Positions 16,531 through 26,124 are shown, numbered from the stretch's first letter. The stretch is DNA of 64,000 bases from Alloiococcus otitis ATCC 51267 (GCF_000315445.1 NZ_JH992957.1:169047-233046); one strand, 5' to 3'. Translations and numbers: made by a program. Notes: generated by a model from the letters alone, not told the origin.

Positions 16531-16803
16531 ATGTCTAACACTGATCATGGCGATCGTACCATGCGCTTTAACTTTGAGATTGATGGCGAACAAGAAGTGA
16601 GTCAAACACTTAAAACCGTTTATCAATCTTTAGAAGAAAAGGGCTATAATCCAACCAATCAAATCGTAGGTTATTTATTATCAGGGGACCCAGCATACAT
16701 TCCTCGCCACAATGACTCACGTAATTTGATTAAACGTCATGAACGAGACGAAATCTTAGAAGAACTCATTACCTTTTACATGGACCATATCGACGAAAAA
16801 TGA
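16531..16803 (+). CDS. ireB: IreB family regulatory phosphoprotein
   Basis: 90-aa protein of the UPF0297/IreB family. In Enterococcus faecalis IreB is a substrate of the Ser/Thr kinase IreK and lowers intrinsic cephalosporin resistance. The sequence has the conserved [19 protein letters not shown] segment. A threonine-rich start (SNTDHGDRT) is a possible phosphosite region. RBS AGGAGGAAG. Its stop overlaps the ruvX start (ATGA), and the order ireB-ruvX-DUF1292 is the common Firmicutes arrangement downstream of alaS. Confidence 0.95.
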   Translation: MSNTDHGDRTMRFNFEIDGEQEVSQTLKTVYQSLEEKGYNPTNQIVGYLLSGDPAYIPRHNDSRNLIKRHERDEILEELITFYMDHIDEK

Positions 16804-17219
16804 GGGTAATGGGTCTTGATGTGGGATCCAAGACAGTTGGCATCGCAGTGAGCGACCCTTTGGGTTGGACTGCCCAGTCCTTGGAAACCATCAAAATCAA
16901 TGAAAATAGAAAAGAATTTGGCCTGGACCAAGTCTGTGCCTTGGTTGAGGCATACGAGGTCTCTAAAGTTGTTGTAGGCCTGCCTAAAAATATGGATGGG
17001 TCAATTGGAGACCGGGCCCAAGCAAGCTTGAATTATGGCCGCATGCTCGAGGAAGCCTGCGGGGTAGCAGTGACTTACCAAGATGAACGCTTGACCACCA
17101 TGCAGGTTAACCGGATGATGATCGAAGAAGGCGACCTTTCCAGGAAGAAGCGTAAGCAACTGGTTGACAAGCTGGCTGCTCAGGCTATTTTACAGACTTA
17201 TATGGATAGACAGAAATGA
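16800..17219 (+). CDS. ruvX: Holliday junction resolvase-like YqgF/RuvX
   Basis: RNase H-fold protein of 139 aa. It has [15 protein letters not shown] at the start (Asp in the first strand), [15 protein letters not shown] in the middle and YQDERLTT near residue 96. Relatives are implicated in pre-16S rRNA 5'-end maturation and possibly in recombination. The start overlaps the ireB stop by four bases, with no separate ribosome site, so translation is probably coupled. An ATG at 16809 is possible but less likely. Confidence 0.95.
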   Translation: MRVMGLDVGSKTVGIAVSDPLGWTAQSLETIKINENRKEFGLDQVCALVEAYEVSKVVVGLPKNMDGSIGDRAQASLNYGRMLEEACGVAVTYQDERLTTMQVNRMMIEEGDLSRKKRKQLVDKLAAQAILQTYMDRQK

Positions 17220-17227
17220 GGATGCTT

Positions 17228-17512
17228 ATGTCGAGTAACAATGACCATGACTACTTAAACTTGATCGACCAAGACGGCAATGAGGAATTGCACGAAATCT
17301 TATTTACTTTTGAATCAGAAGATTTTGACCGATCTTATGTCTTACTTTACCCAGCCAAGGAAGCTGACAATGAAGAGATTGAACTCAAAGCCTTTGCTTA
17401 CCGGGAAGAAGATGGAGGATTAGAAGGCCAACTGCTTCCGATTGAGTCTGACCAAGAATGGGACATGGTTGAAGAAGTCTTGAATACCTTTTTAGAAGAG
17501 GAAGAAGACTAG
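17228..17512 (+). CDS. DUF1292 family protein (YrzB-like)
   Basis: Small acidic protein, 94 aa from this start. It has the DUF1292 pattern (hydrophobic strand with LLYPAKE, then AFAYREED) and a Glu/Asp-rich C-terminus. No known biochemical activity. Three in-frame ATGs (17216, 17222, 17228) are possible. I chose 17228 because GAGG lies six bases upstream, while 17216 would rely on ATGA overlap with ruvX. It is the last gene of the ireB operon, and a terminator follows. Confidence 0.85.
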   Translation: MSSNNDHDYLNLIDQDGNEELHEILFTFESEDFDRSYVLLYPAKEADNEEIELKAFAYREEDGGLEGQLLPIESDQEWDMVEEVLNTFLEEEED

Positions 17513-17527
17513 GATTAATATTTTAAA

Positions 17528-17555
17528 GAAGGAGGCTTGTAGGCCTCCTTTTATT
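17528..17555 (+). terminator. Terminator of the ireB operon
   Basis: AAGGAGGC and GCCTCCTT with a short loop, followed by TTATTTAT. Confidence 0.85.
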
Positions 17556-17624
17556 TATCTGGTTAGTACATTGCAGAAGAAGATCTTTCCGGCTGACAAA
17601 TCAATAAAAAAATAATGATTTTAT

Positions 17625-17653
17625 TTGACTTATTTTCTCATTTTATTTAATAT
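17625..17653 (+). promoter_or_regulatory. Promoter of the lysine operon
   Basis: TTGACT (17625-17630), 17 bp, TAATAT (17648-17653), about 60 bp upstream of the lysine riboswitch. Confidence 0.75.
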
Positions 17654-17710
17654 GATAGTCAAGCTAAGAAATAAAGCTAAAGCAAACATTTAAATATTTT
17701 ATAACACTAT

Positions 17711-17872
17711 TGATGAGGCGCACGGATCATAACTAGCCTAAATAGACTGCCTGTAAGCGGGTTTAGGTGAAAGGGTGACGTGCCGAGATTCGTCTAAGTT
17801 ACAGCTTAGAAGTTTTGGACCTAGAGGTTAAGAGCTATGGGTCTGTCATTATTTTAATAATGGAGTGCATCA
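17711..17872 (+). promoter_or_regulatory. Lysine riboswitch (L-box)
   Basis: Closing helix TGATG (17711-17715) with CATCA (17868-17872). Inside are the conserved blocks GAGGCGCA near the start, GGTGAAAGGG followed by GACGTGCCGA, and the final GGAGTGCATC. The layout matches five helices around a core. It lies before lysC and is followed by a terminator, so lysine should cause termination. It accounts for most of the gene-free stretch 17,556-17,959. Confidence 0.93.
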
Positions 17873-17903
17873 CTTGTTTTATACCACTGTAGTTAATTTT
17901 TGG

Positions 17904-17935
17904 GACAAGTTCGGCCACTCGAACTTGTCTTTTTT
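17904..17935 (+). terminator. Riboswitch-controlled terminator before lysC
   Basis: GACAAGTTCG and CGAACTTGTC form a perfect 10-bp stem with a six-base loop, followed by six T residues, 25 bp before the lysC start. This is the expression platform of the L-box. Confidence 0.9.
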
Positions 17936-17959
17936 CATTGTTTGATTAAAGGAGGACTT

Positions 17960-19183
17960 ATGTCTGTTTCAGTCTTAAAATACGGTGGGTCGTCCGTTAG
18001 TAATTTTGACCAAATTAAAGATATTGCCCGCTACATCCAAAAGCGGGTAGACCAAGGCGACCAATGTATCGTAGTCGTCAGTGCCATGGGCAAGACCACG
18101 GACCAGCTATTAGCTTCGGTGGCTAGTTTGACACCAGATCCTAAAAATGAAGACTTGGCTTTGCTCCTATCGACCGGAGAGCAACAATCGGTTTCCTATC
18201 TTTCTTTGGTTTTAAATGACTTAGGTGTCAAGTCTAAATCCTTGACCGGCTACCAGGCAGGCATTAAGACCTCAGGCCATGTTTTAAAAAGTAAGATCAA
18301 GACTATGGACCCGGGTCTCTTTCAAGACAAGTTGAAGGACTATGATTGCCTGGTTGTGGCCGGCTTTCAGGGGGTCAACCAAGACTCAGACATGACCACC
18401 CTCGGTCGGGGCGGTAGTGATACAACGGCAGTGGCCATTGCAGCTTCACTAAAGGCCCCTTGCGAAATATATACTGACGTTCCAGGTGTGTTTGCGACTG
18501 ACCCCCGGGTTTTTCCTCAAGCTCCCAAGCTAGACTTGATCACCTATGAAGAAATGATGGAATTGTCCGCCTTGGGTGCAGGCGTTTTGGAGAGCCGGAG
18601 CGTGGAGATAGCCAAAAATTATGGTGTCAAGATATACCTGGGGAAAACATTATCAGACCAAGGAGGAACATGGGTAGTGGCTGAAGAGGAATTATTTGAA
18701 AAGAAAGCAGTAACGGGGGTAGCCTTGGATATGGACATGTCCCATATTACCATGACCTATCCCGATCAAAACATCAATCTTTTAAGACGGTTGTTTGAAT
18801 TTTTACAAAAAAACGAAATTAATGTGGACATGATCTCTCAGATTAATAACGACCAAGCCTTGCAGTTTTCCTTTACCTACCAGTCGGATGAATCCAATAC
18901 CCTGTCACACTGGTTACAAGGCCTGAAAGAAGACTATCCTGCCTTATCTTACGTGATTAGCGACCATTATGCCAAAATTTCCTTGGTTGGGTCCGGGATG
19001 CGTGAGATGTCCGGAGTCGCTTCCAAAGCATTTATGGCCTTGATCAACCAGGCTATTCCTTTTTACCAGACCACCACTTCAGAAATTAGTATTTCTTATG
19101 TCATCGATCGTAAGAAGGCAGACCAAGCAGTTGCTAGCTTGTGCCAGGCTTTTGGAATAACAAAGGAGGATATAAATGGTTAA
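17960..19183 (+). CDS. lysC: Aspartokinase (lysine pathway)
   Basis: First step of the aspartate pathway, forming aspartyl phosphate. It is 407 aa, like B. subtilis LysC. The kinase signature KYGGSSV is at residues 7-13, and GRGGSDTTA lies near residue 155. Two ACT-type regulatory segments follow (about 265-400), including INVDMISQ. The ATG at 17960 has AAAGGAGG; longer frames start inside the terminator. It overlaps asd by 8 bp. Regulation is by the L-box; allosteric control by lysine is inferred from the ACT domains. Confidence 0.95.
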   Translation: MSVSVLKYGGSSVSNFDQIKDIARYIQKRVDQGDQCIVVVSAMGKTTDQLLASVASLTPDPKNEDLALLLSTGEQQSVSYLSLVLNDLGVKSKSLTGYQAGIKTSGHVLKSKIKTMDPGLFQDKLKDYDCLVVAGFQGVNQDSDMTTLGRGGSDTTAVAIAASLKAPCEIYTDVPGVFATDPRVFPQAPKLDLITYEEMMELSALGAGVLESRSVEIAKNYGVKIYLGKTLSDQGGTWVVAEEELFEKKAVTGVALDMDMSHITMTYPDQNINLLRRLFEFLQKNEINVDMISQINNDQALQFSFTYQSDESNTLSHWLQGLKEDYPALSYVISDHYAKISLVGSGMREMSGVASKAFMALINQAIPFYQTTTSEISISYVIDRKKADQAVASLCQAFGITKEDING

Positions 19184-20156
19184 ATTAGCAGTTGTAGGTG
19201 CTACAGGTGTTGTTGGCCGTAAAATTTTAGACGTTTTGGACCGAAGAGGGGTGGAAATTGATGACCTCACCCTCTTTTCTTCCAGTCGGTCAGCTGGTAG
19301 GGAACTTGTTTTTAAAGACCAACCATTGACAGTTCGCGAGCTGACTGATCAAGCGGCCCAAGAAGGCTTTGATTATGTTTTAATGAGTGCAGGCAGCTCA
19401 GTCAGTGACCAATTTGCTCCTATTTTTGAAGCCAGTGGAGCCATTGTGATTGATAATTCCAGTCGCTTTCGAAACGAAGATGACATGGACTTAGTCGTCC
19501 CAGGGGTCAACCAGGCTAAATTGAACCGCCATATCATCGCCAACCCTAACTGCTCCACTATACAATCAGTTGTTCCCCTCAAAATATTAGATGAGGCCTA
19601 CCAAGTCACTCGGGTAGCCTATACAACCTATCAAGCTGTTTCCGGGTCAGGTAAGGCAGGTTTGGAGGACTTGGCTAATGGACCAGAGGGTACCCCACCT
19701 AAGGCTTATCCTTATCCCATATACAACAATGTCCTCCCCCATATTGACCAGTTTTTACCAGATGGCTACACCAAAGAAGAACAAAAGATGATTGACGAAA
19801 CCCAGAAAATCCTAGGCAAAGACATTCCGACCACCGCCACCTGTGCCCGGGTTCCGGTATCGGATGGACACAGTGTTCATATCAATGTTAGTTTAGACCA
19901 ACCGACTGACGTGGCTTCCATTCAAGCCCTATTCGACCAGGACCCCAGAGTGGTCTTAAGAGACCAACCAGACCAAGAGATTTACCCCCAAGCCTTAGAA
20001 GCCGCTGGTAGTGATGATATTTATGTTGGCCGGATTCGGTCTGACGCCACCCTGTCCAACACCTTCCATATCTGGTGTACAGCAGACAACCTGCTCAAAG
20101 GAGCAGCTTTAAACACCGTCCAAATCTTAGAAGAAGTAATGAAAAGCAGAGGCTAA
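19176..20156 (+). CDS. asd: Aspartate-semialdehyde dehydrogenase
   Basis: Reduces aspartyl phosphate to aspartate semialdehyde with NADPH. It is 326 aa. N-terminal Rossmann motif GATGVVGRK (residues 8-16). Catalytic Cys126 is in NPNCSTIQ, and the substrate region GSGKAGLEDL follows. The ribosome site AAAGGAGG lies in the end of lysC, so the two are translationally close. It serves lysine and potentially threonine and methionine synthesis. Confidence 0.97.
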   Translation: MVKLAVVGATGVVGRKILDVLDRRGVEIDDLTLFSSSRSAGRELVFKDQPLTVRELTDQAAQEGFDYVLMSAGSSVSDQFAPIFEASGAIVIDNSSRFRNEDDMDLVVPGVNQAKLNRHIIANPNCSTIQSVVPLKILDEAYQVTRVAYTTYQAVSGSGKAGLEDLANGPEGTPPKAYPYPIYNNVLPHIDQFLPDGYTKEEQKMIDETQKILGKDIPTTATCARVPVSDGHSVHINVSLDQPTDVASIQALFDQDPRVVLRDQPDQEIYPQALEAAGSDDIYVGRIRSDATLSNTFHIWCTADNLLKGAALNTVQILEEVMKSRG

Positions 20157-20172
20157 AAGATAGGAGGACATC

Positions 20173-21042
20173 ATGAGTCACTTATTCACAGGTACAGGTG
20201 TAGCCCTTTTCACCCCCTTCAATGACTGGGGACAGGTGGACTATACTAGCTTAAGTCAACTGGTCAATTTTTTAATCCAGAACCAAAGTCAGGCCCTTAT
20301 TGTCAATGGTACAACTGGGGAAAGCTCCACCTTGACCAAGGATGAAAAGGAAAAAATCTTAAAAACAGTGGTGGACTTGGCTGATTCCAAGGTTAAAGTT
20401 ATTGCCAATGTCGGTACCAACAATACGGCCCAGTCCATTGAAAATGCCAAGGCAGCCCAGGCACTAGGAGCAGATGGTCTCTTGCTAATTACCCCTTACT
20501 ATAATAAAACCAACCAGCGAGGCTTAATCAAACACTATGAAAGTATTCTAGGAGAAGTCGATTTGCCAGCCATCCTCTATGATGTGCCAGGCCGGACAGG
20601 GATGCGAATTGAATTAGCCACCCTAGAAGAGTTAAGCCACCACCCCCAAATCATTGGTTTGAAAGATGCCACAGGGGACTTGGACTTCTTTAAGCAAGCC
20701 AAGGAAAGGGTTCAAGACACCTTTAGTTTCTACAGTGGCAACGATGGCAATATCCAGTCCTACTACCAACTGGGTGGCCATGGGGTAATATCGGTCTTGG
20801 CCAACGTTCTCCCTAGCGACTTCCAACAAGTCTATGACCAACCAGAAGGGAACTACCAAGCCTTGTTTGACTTGGTGGAGGCCTTGAATGTTGATGTCAA
20901 TCCAATTCCGATTAAGGCCTTAGCCCACCACCTCAACTTGGCCCAAAACAAGCTTCGCCTACCCCTTGTTGAATTGGGACCGAAAGAAGAGATTGAATTG
21001 ATTAAAGCTTACCAAAGATACCATGAAGGAGTGCAATCATGA
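20173..21042 (+). CDS. dapA: 4-hydroxy-tetrahydrodipicolinate synthase
   Basis: Condenses pyruvate with aspartate semialdehyde, committing carbon to lysine. It is 289 aa, a TIM barrel. The Schiff-base lysine is Lys164 (GLKDATGD), Tyr136 is in LYDVPGR, and the GTTGES loop is at 46-51. RBS TAGGAGG. The stop overlaps the dapB start (ATGA). Confidence 0.97.
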   Translation: MSHLFTGTGVALFTPFNDWGQVDYTSLSQLVNFLIQNQSQALIVNGTTGESSTLTKDEKEKILKTVVDLADSKVKVIANVGTNNTAQSIENAKAAQALGADGLLLITPYYNKTNQRGLIKHYESILGEVDLPAILYDVPGRTGMRIELATLEELSHHPQIIGLKDATGDLDFFKQAKERVQDTFSFYSGNDGNIQSYYQLGGHGVISVLANVLPSDFQQVYDQPEGNYQALFDLVEALNVDVNPIPIKALAHHLNLAQNKLRLPLVELGPKEEIELIKAYQRYHEGVQS

Positions 21043-21752
21043 ATATTATCTTAAGTGGATACGGGACCATGAATCAGTTAGTGGCTCAAGTCGCTCAAGA
21101 CCAAGGTCATACTATTGTCGGGGTAGTGGCCCCAAACCAGCAAGAAGACTATCCTAGTCTGGATTCCTTTAACCAGGCTTCAGCAGATTTGATCATTGAT
21201 TTTTCTCACCCTGACCACCTTCTCCCCTTGCTAGAAGAGGACCTCCAAGTGCCTATAGTAGTAGCCACCACAGGGGAAAAAGACAAAATTCAAGCAGCCT
21301 TACACCAGCAAGCAGACCATGTTCCGGTCTTTTTCGAAGCCAATATGAGTTATGGGATCCATGCCCTAAGCCAAATCCTAGAAAAGGCGCTTAGTCTCCT
21401 CCAGGATTACGATGTTGAACTTTTGGAAGCCCACCACAATCAAAAAGTGGATGCCCCAAGTGGAACATTGGTAAAATTGTTAGACCTAGTCAGTGAGGCT
21501 AGACCTGACTCTTACCCTAACTATGATCGGCATGAAGCTTCAGGCAAACGGAACCCCGATGAGATTGGGATTCATACCTTAAGAGGGGGCAGCATTGTGG
21601 GGGACCATGAAGTTCTATTTGCTGGACCAGATGAAAGTATCAAGATTTCCCACCAGGCAGGGTCCAAGGCTATTTTTGCCAGAGGGGCTCTCCGGGCTGG
21701 GGCGAAATTGATTGACAAAGAACCCGGTTACTACAGCTTTGACAACTTATAG
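21039..21752 (+). CDS. dapB: 4-hydroxy-tetrahydrodipicolinate reductase
   Basis: NAD(P)H-dependent reductase, 237 aa. It is a little shorter than the 265-270 aa of many homologues because the N-terminal Rossmann segment is compact (LSGYGTMNQ, rather than a full GxxGxMG). The catalytic motif ELLEAHHNQKVDAPSGT is intact (His132-His133, Lys136). It starts within the dapA stop codon, suggesting coupling. Confidence 0.95.
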   Translation: MNIILSGYGTMNQLVAQVAQDQGHTIVGVVAPNQQEDYPSLDSFNQASADLIIDFSHPDHLLPLLEEDLQVPIVVATTGEKDKIQAALHQQADHVPVFFEANMSYGIHALSQILEKALSLLQDYDVELLEAHHNQKVDAPSGTLVKLLDLVSEARPDSYPNYDRHEASGKRNPDEIGIHTLRGGSIVGDHEVLFAGPDESIKISHQAGSKAIFARGALRAGAKLIDKEPGYYSFDNL

Positions 21753-21761
21753 GAGGCTTTT

Positions 21762-22496
21762 ATGACTGACAATATCCAAGAAAAGAATGCCCAAGAAATT
21801 ATCGAGTATATCAGCCAGGCTAAGAAGTCAACCCCGGTAAAAGTTTATGTTAATGGAGACTTTTCAAAGACAACTTTCCCAGATTCTTTTAAAGTTTTTG
21901 GGACAGACCAATCTCTTGTTATTTTCACTGAGTTAAAAGATTGGCAGGCCTTTATCGCTGACCACCGGGACTTAGTGGACCAATCTGAAGTGGAGCTGGA
22001 CCGACGCAATTCAGCCATTCCACTCAAGGACCTGACCCAGGTCAATGCCCGGATTGAACCCGGTTCCTTTATTCGGGAAGAGGCTGAAATCCACGATGGA
22101 GCTGTCGTTATGATGGGAGCCGTTATTAATATCGGTGCCGTCGTCGGCCCAGGGACCATGATTGACATGGGAGCCTGCCTGGGTGGCCGGGCGATTACGG
22201 GTAAAAATGCTCATATTGGAGCGGGTGCTGTTCTAGCAGGTGTCATTGAACCCCCTTCTGCTGACCCAGTTGTGGTCGAAGATGATGCCTTTATCGGGGC
22301 TAATGCGGTTGTTTTAGAAGGAGTCCGTATTGGCCAAGGAGCGATTGTGGCAGCTGGGTCAGTCGTGACCAAAGATGTGCCTGCCCACAAGGTCGTAGCT
22401 GGAACACCGGCTAAGGTTATAAAATCTGTCCAAGATGTGGACGACAATAAAAAAGAAATTGCCCAAGCCTTAAGACAATTAGATGACCAGCAATGA
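21762..22496 (+). CDS. dapH: Tetrahydrodipicolinate N-acetyltransferase DapH
   Basis: Transfers acetyl from acetyl-CoA to tetrahydrodipicolinate, so this bacterium uses the acetylase branch. It is 244 aa. A small N-terminal domain is followed by left-handed beta-helix hexapeptide repeats (about 95-215, for example [20 protein letters not shown]). It is called dapD in some annotations. RBS GGAGG. It sits between dapB and the deacetylase. Confidence 0.95.
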   Translation: MTDNIQEKNAQEIIEYISQAKKSTPVKVYVNGDFSKTTFPDSFKVFGTDQSLVIFTELKDWQAFIADHRDLVDQSEVELDRRNSAIPLKDLTQVNARIEPGSFIREEAEIHDGAVVMMGAVINIGAVVGPGTMIDMGACLGGRAITGKNAHIGAGAVLAGVIEPPSADPVVVEDDAFIGANAVVLEGVRIGQGAIVAAGSVVTKDVPAHKVVAGTPAKVIKSVQDVDDNKKEIAQALRQLDDQQ

Positions 22497-22521
22497 AAGA
22501 TGAAGGGAGACAGGTTAGAAT

Positions 22522-23688
22522 ATGGACCAGGGTCAATTTGTGGTAGAAACACGCCGGAAGCTCCACCAGTTAGCTGAAGAGAGCCTGGAAGAACACCAAA
22601 CTACCCAAGCTATTATTTCCTATTTAGAGGAGTGGGGCATTCAGTATGTCAGACCTCTGGATACAGGGGTCTTGGCCTATATGAAAGGAGATAGTGATAG
22701 CGACAGCTTTATTGCCTTTCGGTCAGATATCGACGCTCTGCCTATTCAGGAAAAGCAAGACCATGACTTTCAAAGTAAAACACCAGGTGTCATGCACGCT
22801 TGTGGTCATGATGGCCACATGACAGCTCTTCTCTTATTTGCCAAGCGGTTAAGCGACCGCCACCAGGCAGGAGACTTGAAGGCCAATGTTATATTCATCT
22901 TCCAACCTGCAGAAGAAAGCTATGGTGGGGGCAACTTACTGCTTGAAGCAGGTGCCTTTGATGATTTTAATGTAGAAAAAGTTTACGGAGTCCACCTCTT
23001 GCCTAGCCTAGAAGAAGGCCGGGTTATTTACAAGGATGGCCCCATTACCGCTTCCGCTACAGAATACCGGATCTACTTAAAGGGACAATCTGCCCATGTA
23101 GCCCACAAGGAAGAAGGACATTCGGCTATTGAAGCCTTGTCTATCCTCTTAAGCCAGATCCCCCTTATCAATCACTACCACTTGAACGGACTAAACCATA
23201 ATATTATCCATATTGGCCAAGTGAGAGCAGGTGAGGCCATCAACACGGTCGCCCAAGATGGCTACTTAGAGGGCACCATCCGGACTTATGAAGCCAGTGA
23301 CTTGCAAGTCATTAAAGAATCCTTAAGTAAACTGGTTGAGTCAGTCCAAAGCATGACCGGGGTGGAGGCTGATTTGACCTACAACCAAGGTTATCCACCC
23401 ACTGACAACCACCCAAGTTTGAAAGCAGAGGTACAGCAGGCCATTGACCAGGTAGGCTTAATCGGGGTGGAGGCAGACCGACCCTTCCTATTTGGTGAAG
23501 ACTTTAGTTTTTACAAAAGACTAGCGCCATCTTATTTTGTTTTTTTTGGAGTCCAAAACCTGGACAAAAACTTTACTGCGGGTCTTCATACACCTGAATT
23601 CAATTTTGACGAAATGAACCTAATCAAAATAGCGGACTATTATGAAAAGCTACTGGACTTGGATATAGCTAGTAAGGAGGAGGGATAA
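22522..23688 (+). CDS. dapL: N-acetyldiaminopimelate deacetylase (M20 family)
   Basis: M20 metallopeptidase-fold amidohydrolase, 388 aa. Metal ligands are visible in MHACGHDGHM and in the QPAEES motif. A dimerisation (lid) domain lies in the middle. The position after dapH identifies it as the N-acetyl-diaminopimelate deacetylase (B. subtilis YkuR type) rather than a general hippurate hydrolase. Here dapL means the deacetylase, not the plant-type aminotransferase of the same name. Confidence 0.92.
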   Translation: MDQGQFVVETRRKLHQLAEESLEEHQTTQAIISYLEEWGIQYVRPLDTGVLAYMKGDSDSDSFIAFRSDIDALPIQEKQDHDFQSKTPGVMHACGHDGHMTALLLFAKRLSDRHQAGDLKANVIFIFQPAEESYGGGNLLLEAGAFDDFNVEKVYGVHLLPSLEEGRVIYKDGPITASATEYRIYLKGQSAHVAHKEEGHSAIEALSILLSQIPLINHYHLNGLNHNIIHIGQVRAGEAINTVAQDGYLEGTIRTYEASDLQVIKESLSKLVESVQSMTGVEADLTYNQGYPPTDNHPSLKAEVQQAIDQVGLIGVEADRPFLFGEDFSFYKRLAPSYFVFFGVQNLDKNFTAGLHTPEFNFDEMNLIKIADYYEKLLDLDIASKEEG

Positions 23689-23689
23689 A

Positions 23690-24757
23690 ATGCCAGGAAG
23701 ATGGACTGTCGACAGCCAGGTTTTTCAAGAAAATGCCGAGAAATTAGTCCAAAAGGCGGACTGCTTTGCTGTGGTTAAGAATAATGCCTATAATTTCGGT
23801 TTGGATTTTGCTGTAGACCAGTTTTTACAAATCGGCATCCAGCATTTTGTCACAACCTCTTTACATGAGGCTATAGCCGTCCGGAAAAGGGCGCCCCAAG
23901 CGACGATTTTACTCACTAACCCGACCAGAGAATTTGACTTAGCCCGAAAATACCATATTCAATTGACCCTAACCTCTTTAGATTATTTTTATACTTTCAA
24001 AGACCAGCTTGAAGACCTTCCCCTCCAGTTAGAGTATGAGAGCCACTTGCACCGGTCTGGCTTAAAAAACCGGGAGGAAATTGACCAAGTCCTAGCTCAC
24101 CGAAACAAGCTAGACATCCAGGGTATTTGGACCCATTTTGGCTATGCCGATGACCTGGATGGACCAGGAGATGAATACAGTAAGGAAAGAGAAGAATGGC
24201 TTGACCTTTTAGAAGACCTCCTCGATGATGGTTACCAGTTTCACTACATCCATGCCCAAAATTCGGCCAGTTTCTTCAGGGAAGGAGGACTCTTACCCCA
24301 CCATACCCATAGCCGACTGGGGATTGCCTTGTATGGGGCCAAACCTTATGATGACTTGGCCAATGACCGGATTGATCAATCACTGACAGTGTCAGCTTCT
24401 GTGGTCCAGGTTAGACAGCTAAACCAGGGCCAATATGCAGGCTATTCCTTCAAATACCAGGCATCCCATCAACCGACCCAACTGGCCATCGTGGATATTG
24501 GCTATGGGGACGGCCTATTGCAAGCTCGGGCCGACTACCCCTGCCAGATCAGGGGCAAAGATTACCCCATCGTTGGTTTAATGATGAGCCACCTCTTGGT
24601 TGAAGTAGATGACCAGGTTCAAATTGGGGACCGGGTCTACCTTTATAGCCCCGATCCGAACCTTCGGATAGACTACTTCACCCACAAAGGTGTAGGGGCC
24701 AATTCCCAGCAGTTGTCAGCCTTGAATTTAAACAGCTTGATAAAGGAGTATGACTAA
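23690..24757 (+). CDS. Alanine racemase-family PLP protein in the lysine operon
   Basis: 355-aa fold-type III PLP protein. The PLP lysine is Lys30 in VVKNNAYNFG (canonical alanine racemases read VVKANAYGHG). Arg209 is in SRLGIALYG and Tyr252 in GYSFKY. The usual GRxxMDQ motif is replaced by GLMMSHL, so the aspartate conserved in alanine racemases is missing. The same gene position (alr2) occurs in the Staphylococcus aureus dap operon. It may be a racemase or epimerase with a different substrate. One base separates it from the deacetylase stop, and it overlaps lysA by one base. Confidence 0.85.
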   Translation: MPGRWTVDSQVFQENAEKLVQKADCFAVVKNNAYNFGLDFAVDQFLQIGIQHFVTTSLHEAIAVRKRAPQATILLTNPTREFDLARKYHIQLTLTSLDYFYTFKDQLEDLPLQLEYESHLHRSGLKNREEIDQVLAHRNKLDIQGIWTHFGYADDLDGPGDEYSKEREEWLDLLEDLLDDGYQFHYIHAQNSASFFREGGLLPHHTHSRLGIALYGAKPYDDLANDRIDQSLTVSASVVQVRQLNQGQYAGYSFKYQASHQPTQLAIVDIGYGDGLLQARADYPCQIRGKDYPIVGLMMSHLLVEVDDQVQIGDRVYLYSPDPNLRIDYFTHKGVGANSQQLSALNLNSLIKEYD

Positions 24758-26058
24758 TGTCGCTTTATTATAACGATGACCAAAAATTGTCTATGGGCCA
24801 GCTTAGCTTAGATAGTCTTGCAGACCACTACCAAACCCCCTTAATTGTTTACGACCAGGAGGAAATCGAAGCCACTATTCACAAGTACCAGGAGGGTTTC
24901 CGCCAGGGTTTAGACTTAAGTGACCAGGCTAAGGCAGATGACTTTTACAGTATTTCCTATGCTAGTAAGGCTTTTAGTAATGTCTACTTATTGAGGTTGA
25001 TGGCTGATTGGGGCTTAGACTTAGATGTGGTCTCTTATGGGGAATTATACCTAGCCCTTAAAGCGGGCTTCCCGGCAGACCGAATTCACTTTCATGGCAA
25101 TAATAAGAGCCTGGAGGAAATCAAATTTGCCTTGCAAGCCGGCATTGGTCACTTTGTAGCTGATTCTTTTGAAGAAATTGACCGGATCAATGACCTAGCC
25201 CAGGATGAAGTGGATGTGATGGTCCGGCTTAATCCAGGTATAGCTGTTCAGACCCATGCCTACATCCAGACAGGTCAGGAAGATAGCAAGTTTGGTTTTT
25301 CGCTTCGAGAGGGCTTGGCCAAGCAAGCCATTGATAAGGTTATAGCTTGTCCTAAGTTGAATTTTATCGGTCTCCATTTCCACTTGGGTTCCCAGGTCCA
25401 AGATCCAAGTGTGATGCTTGAAACGGCTCAGTTGGTTTTAGACTGGGCCCATGACCAAGAGATTCCAGTCCAGTTCTTAAACATGGGTGGAGGCTTTAGC
25501 ATTCAGTATCAGGAAGAGGATGTGGCTTTTGACGTCCAACCCGGCATCGCCAAACTAGCTGGGGCTATTATGGACTACTGCCAGGAAAAAGATTACCAGC
25601 TACCCAAATTAGGTATTGAACCAGGCCGGTCTTTGGTGGGGCACACTGCTGTAACCCTTTATGAAGTCGGTACCATCAAGCAAGTTCCAGGCTATCCGTC
25701 TTATGTTTCCATTGACGGAGGAATGAGTGACCATATCCGGACAGCCTTATACGGTGCTGAGTATACTATCTTGCCCACCACTAAAGCCCCATCCAATTCC
25801 TCCTGGAAGCCCAAGCAGGTAGTAGGCAAGCTATGTGAAAGTGGCGATATTATCGGGAAAAACAAGCCCCTCCCCCAGTCATTACAAGTAGGAGACAGAC
25901 TGGCTGTCTTAGCTACCGGGGCCTACCATTATTCCATGTCTTCCAACTATAATCTCATGCTTAAACCAGCTGTGGTCTTTGTCAAAGGCAAGGACCACAA
26001 GCTGGTAACCAAGAGACAGGACATTGACCAAGTCTTGCAAAATGAAGTTTTTGACTAA
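24757..26058 (+). CDS. lysA: Diaminopimelate decarboxylase
   Basis: Last step to L-lysine. It is 433 aa, fold-type III. PLP lysine Lys71 (YASKAFSN), HFHLGSQ, GGGFS for phosphate binding, EPGRS, and KLCESGDIIG carrying the substrate-binding cysteine from the partner subunit. It is the final gene of the eight-gene riboswitch operon, and two hairpins follow. Confidence 0.97.
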   Translation: MSLYYNDDQKLSMGQLSLDSLADHYQTPLIVYDQEEIEATIHKYQEGFRQGLDLSDQAKADDFYSISYASKAFSNVYLLRLMADWGLDLDVVSYGELYLALKAGFPADRIHFHGNNKSLEEIKFALQAGIGHFVADSFEEIDRINDLAQDEVDVMVRLNPGIAVQTHAYIQTGQEDSKFGFSLREGLAKQAIDKVIACPKLNFIGLHFHLGSQVQDPSVMLETAQLVLDWAHDQEIPVQFLNMGGGFSIQYQEEDVAFDVQPGIAKLAGAIMDYCQEKDYQLPKLGIEPGRSLVGHTAVTLYEVGTIKQVPGYPSYVSIDGGMSDHIRTALYGAEYTILPTTKAPSNSSWKPKQVVGKLCESGDIIGKNKPLPQSLQVGDRLAVLATGAYHYSMSSNYNLMLKPAVVFVKGKDHKLVTKRQDIDQVLQNEVFD

Positions 26059-26090
26059 ACTAAGATGTTAACGAAACGAATTACTAAAAT

Positions 26091-26117
26091 CCCCTAGCCG
26101 TAAAATGAAGCTAGGGG
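26091..26117 (+). terminator. Hairpin after lysA
   Basis: CCCCTAGC and GCTAGGGG, an 11-base loop and no T tract. It probably works with the next hairpin. Confidence 0.5.
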
Positions 26118-26124
26118 GTATAAA

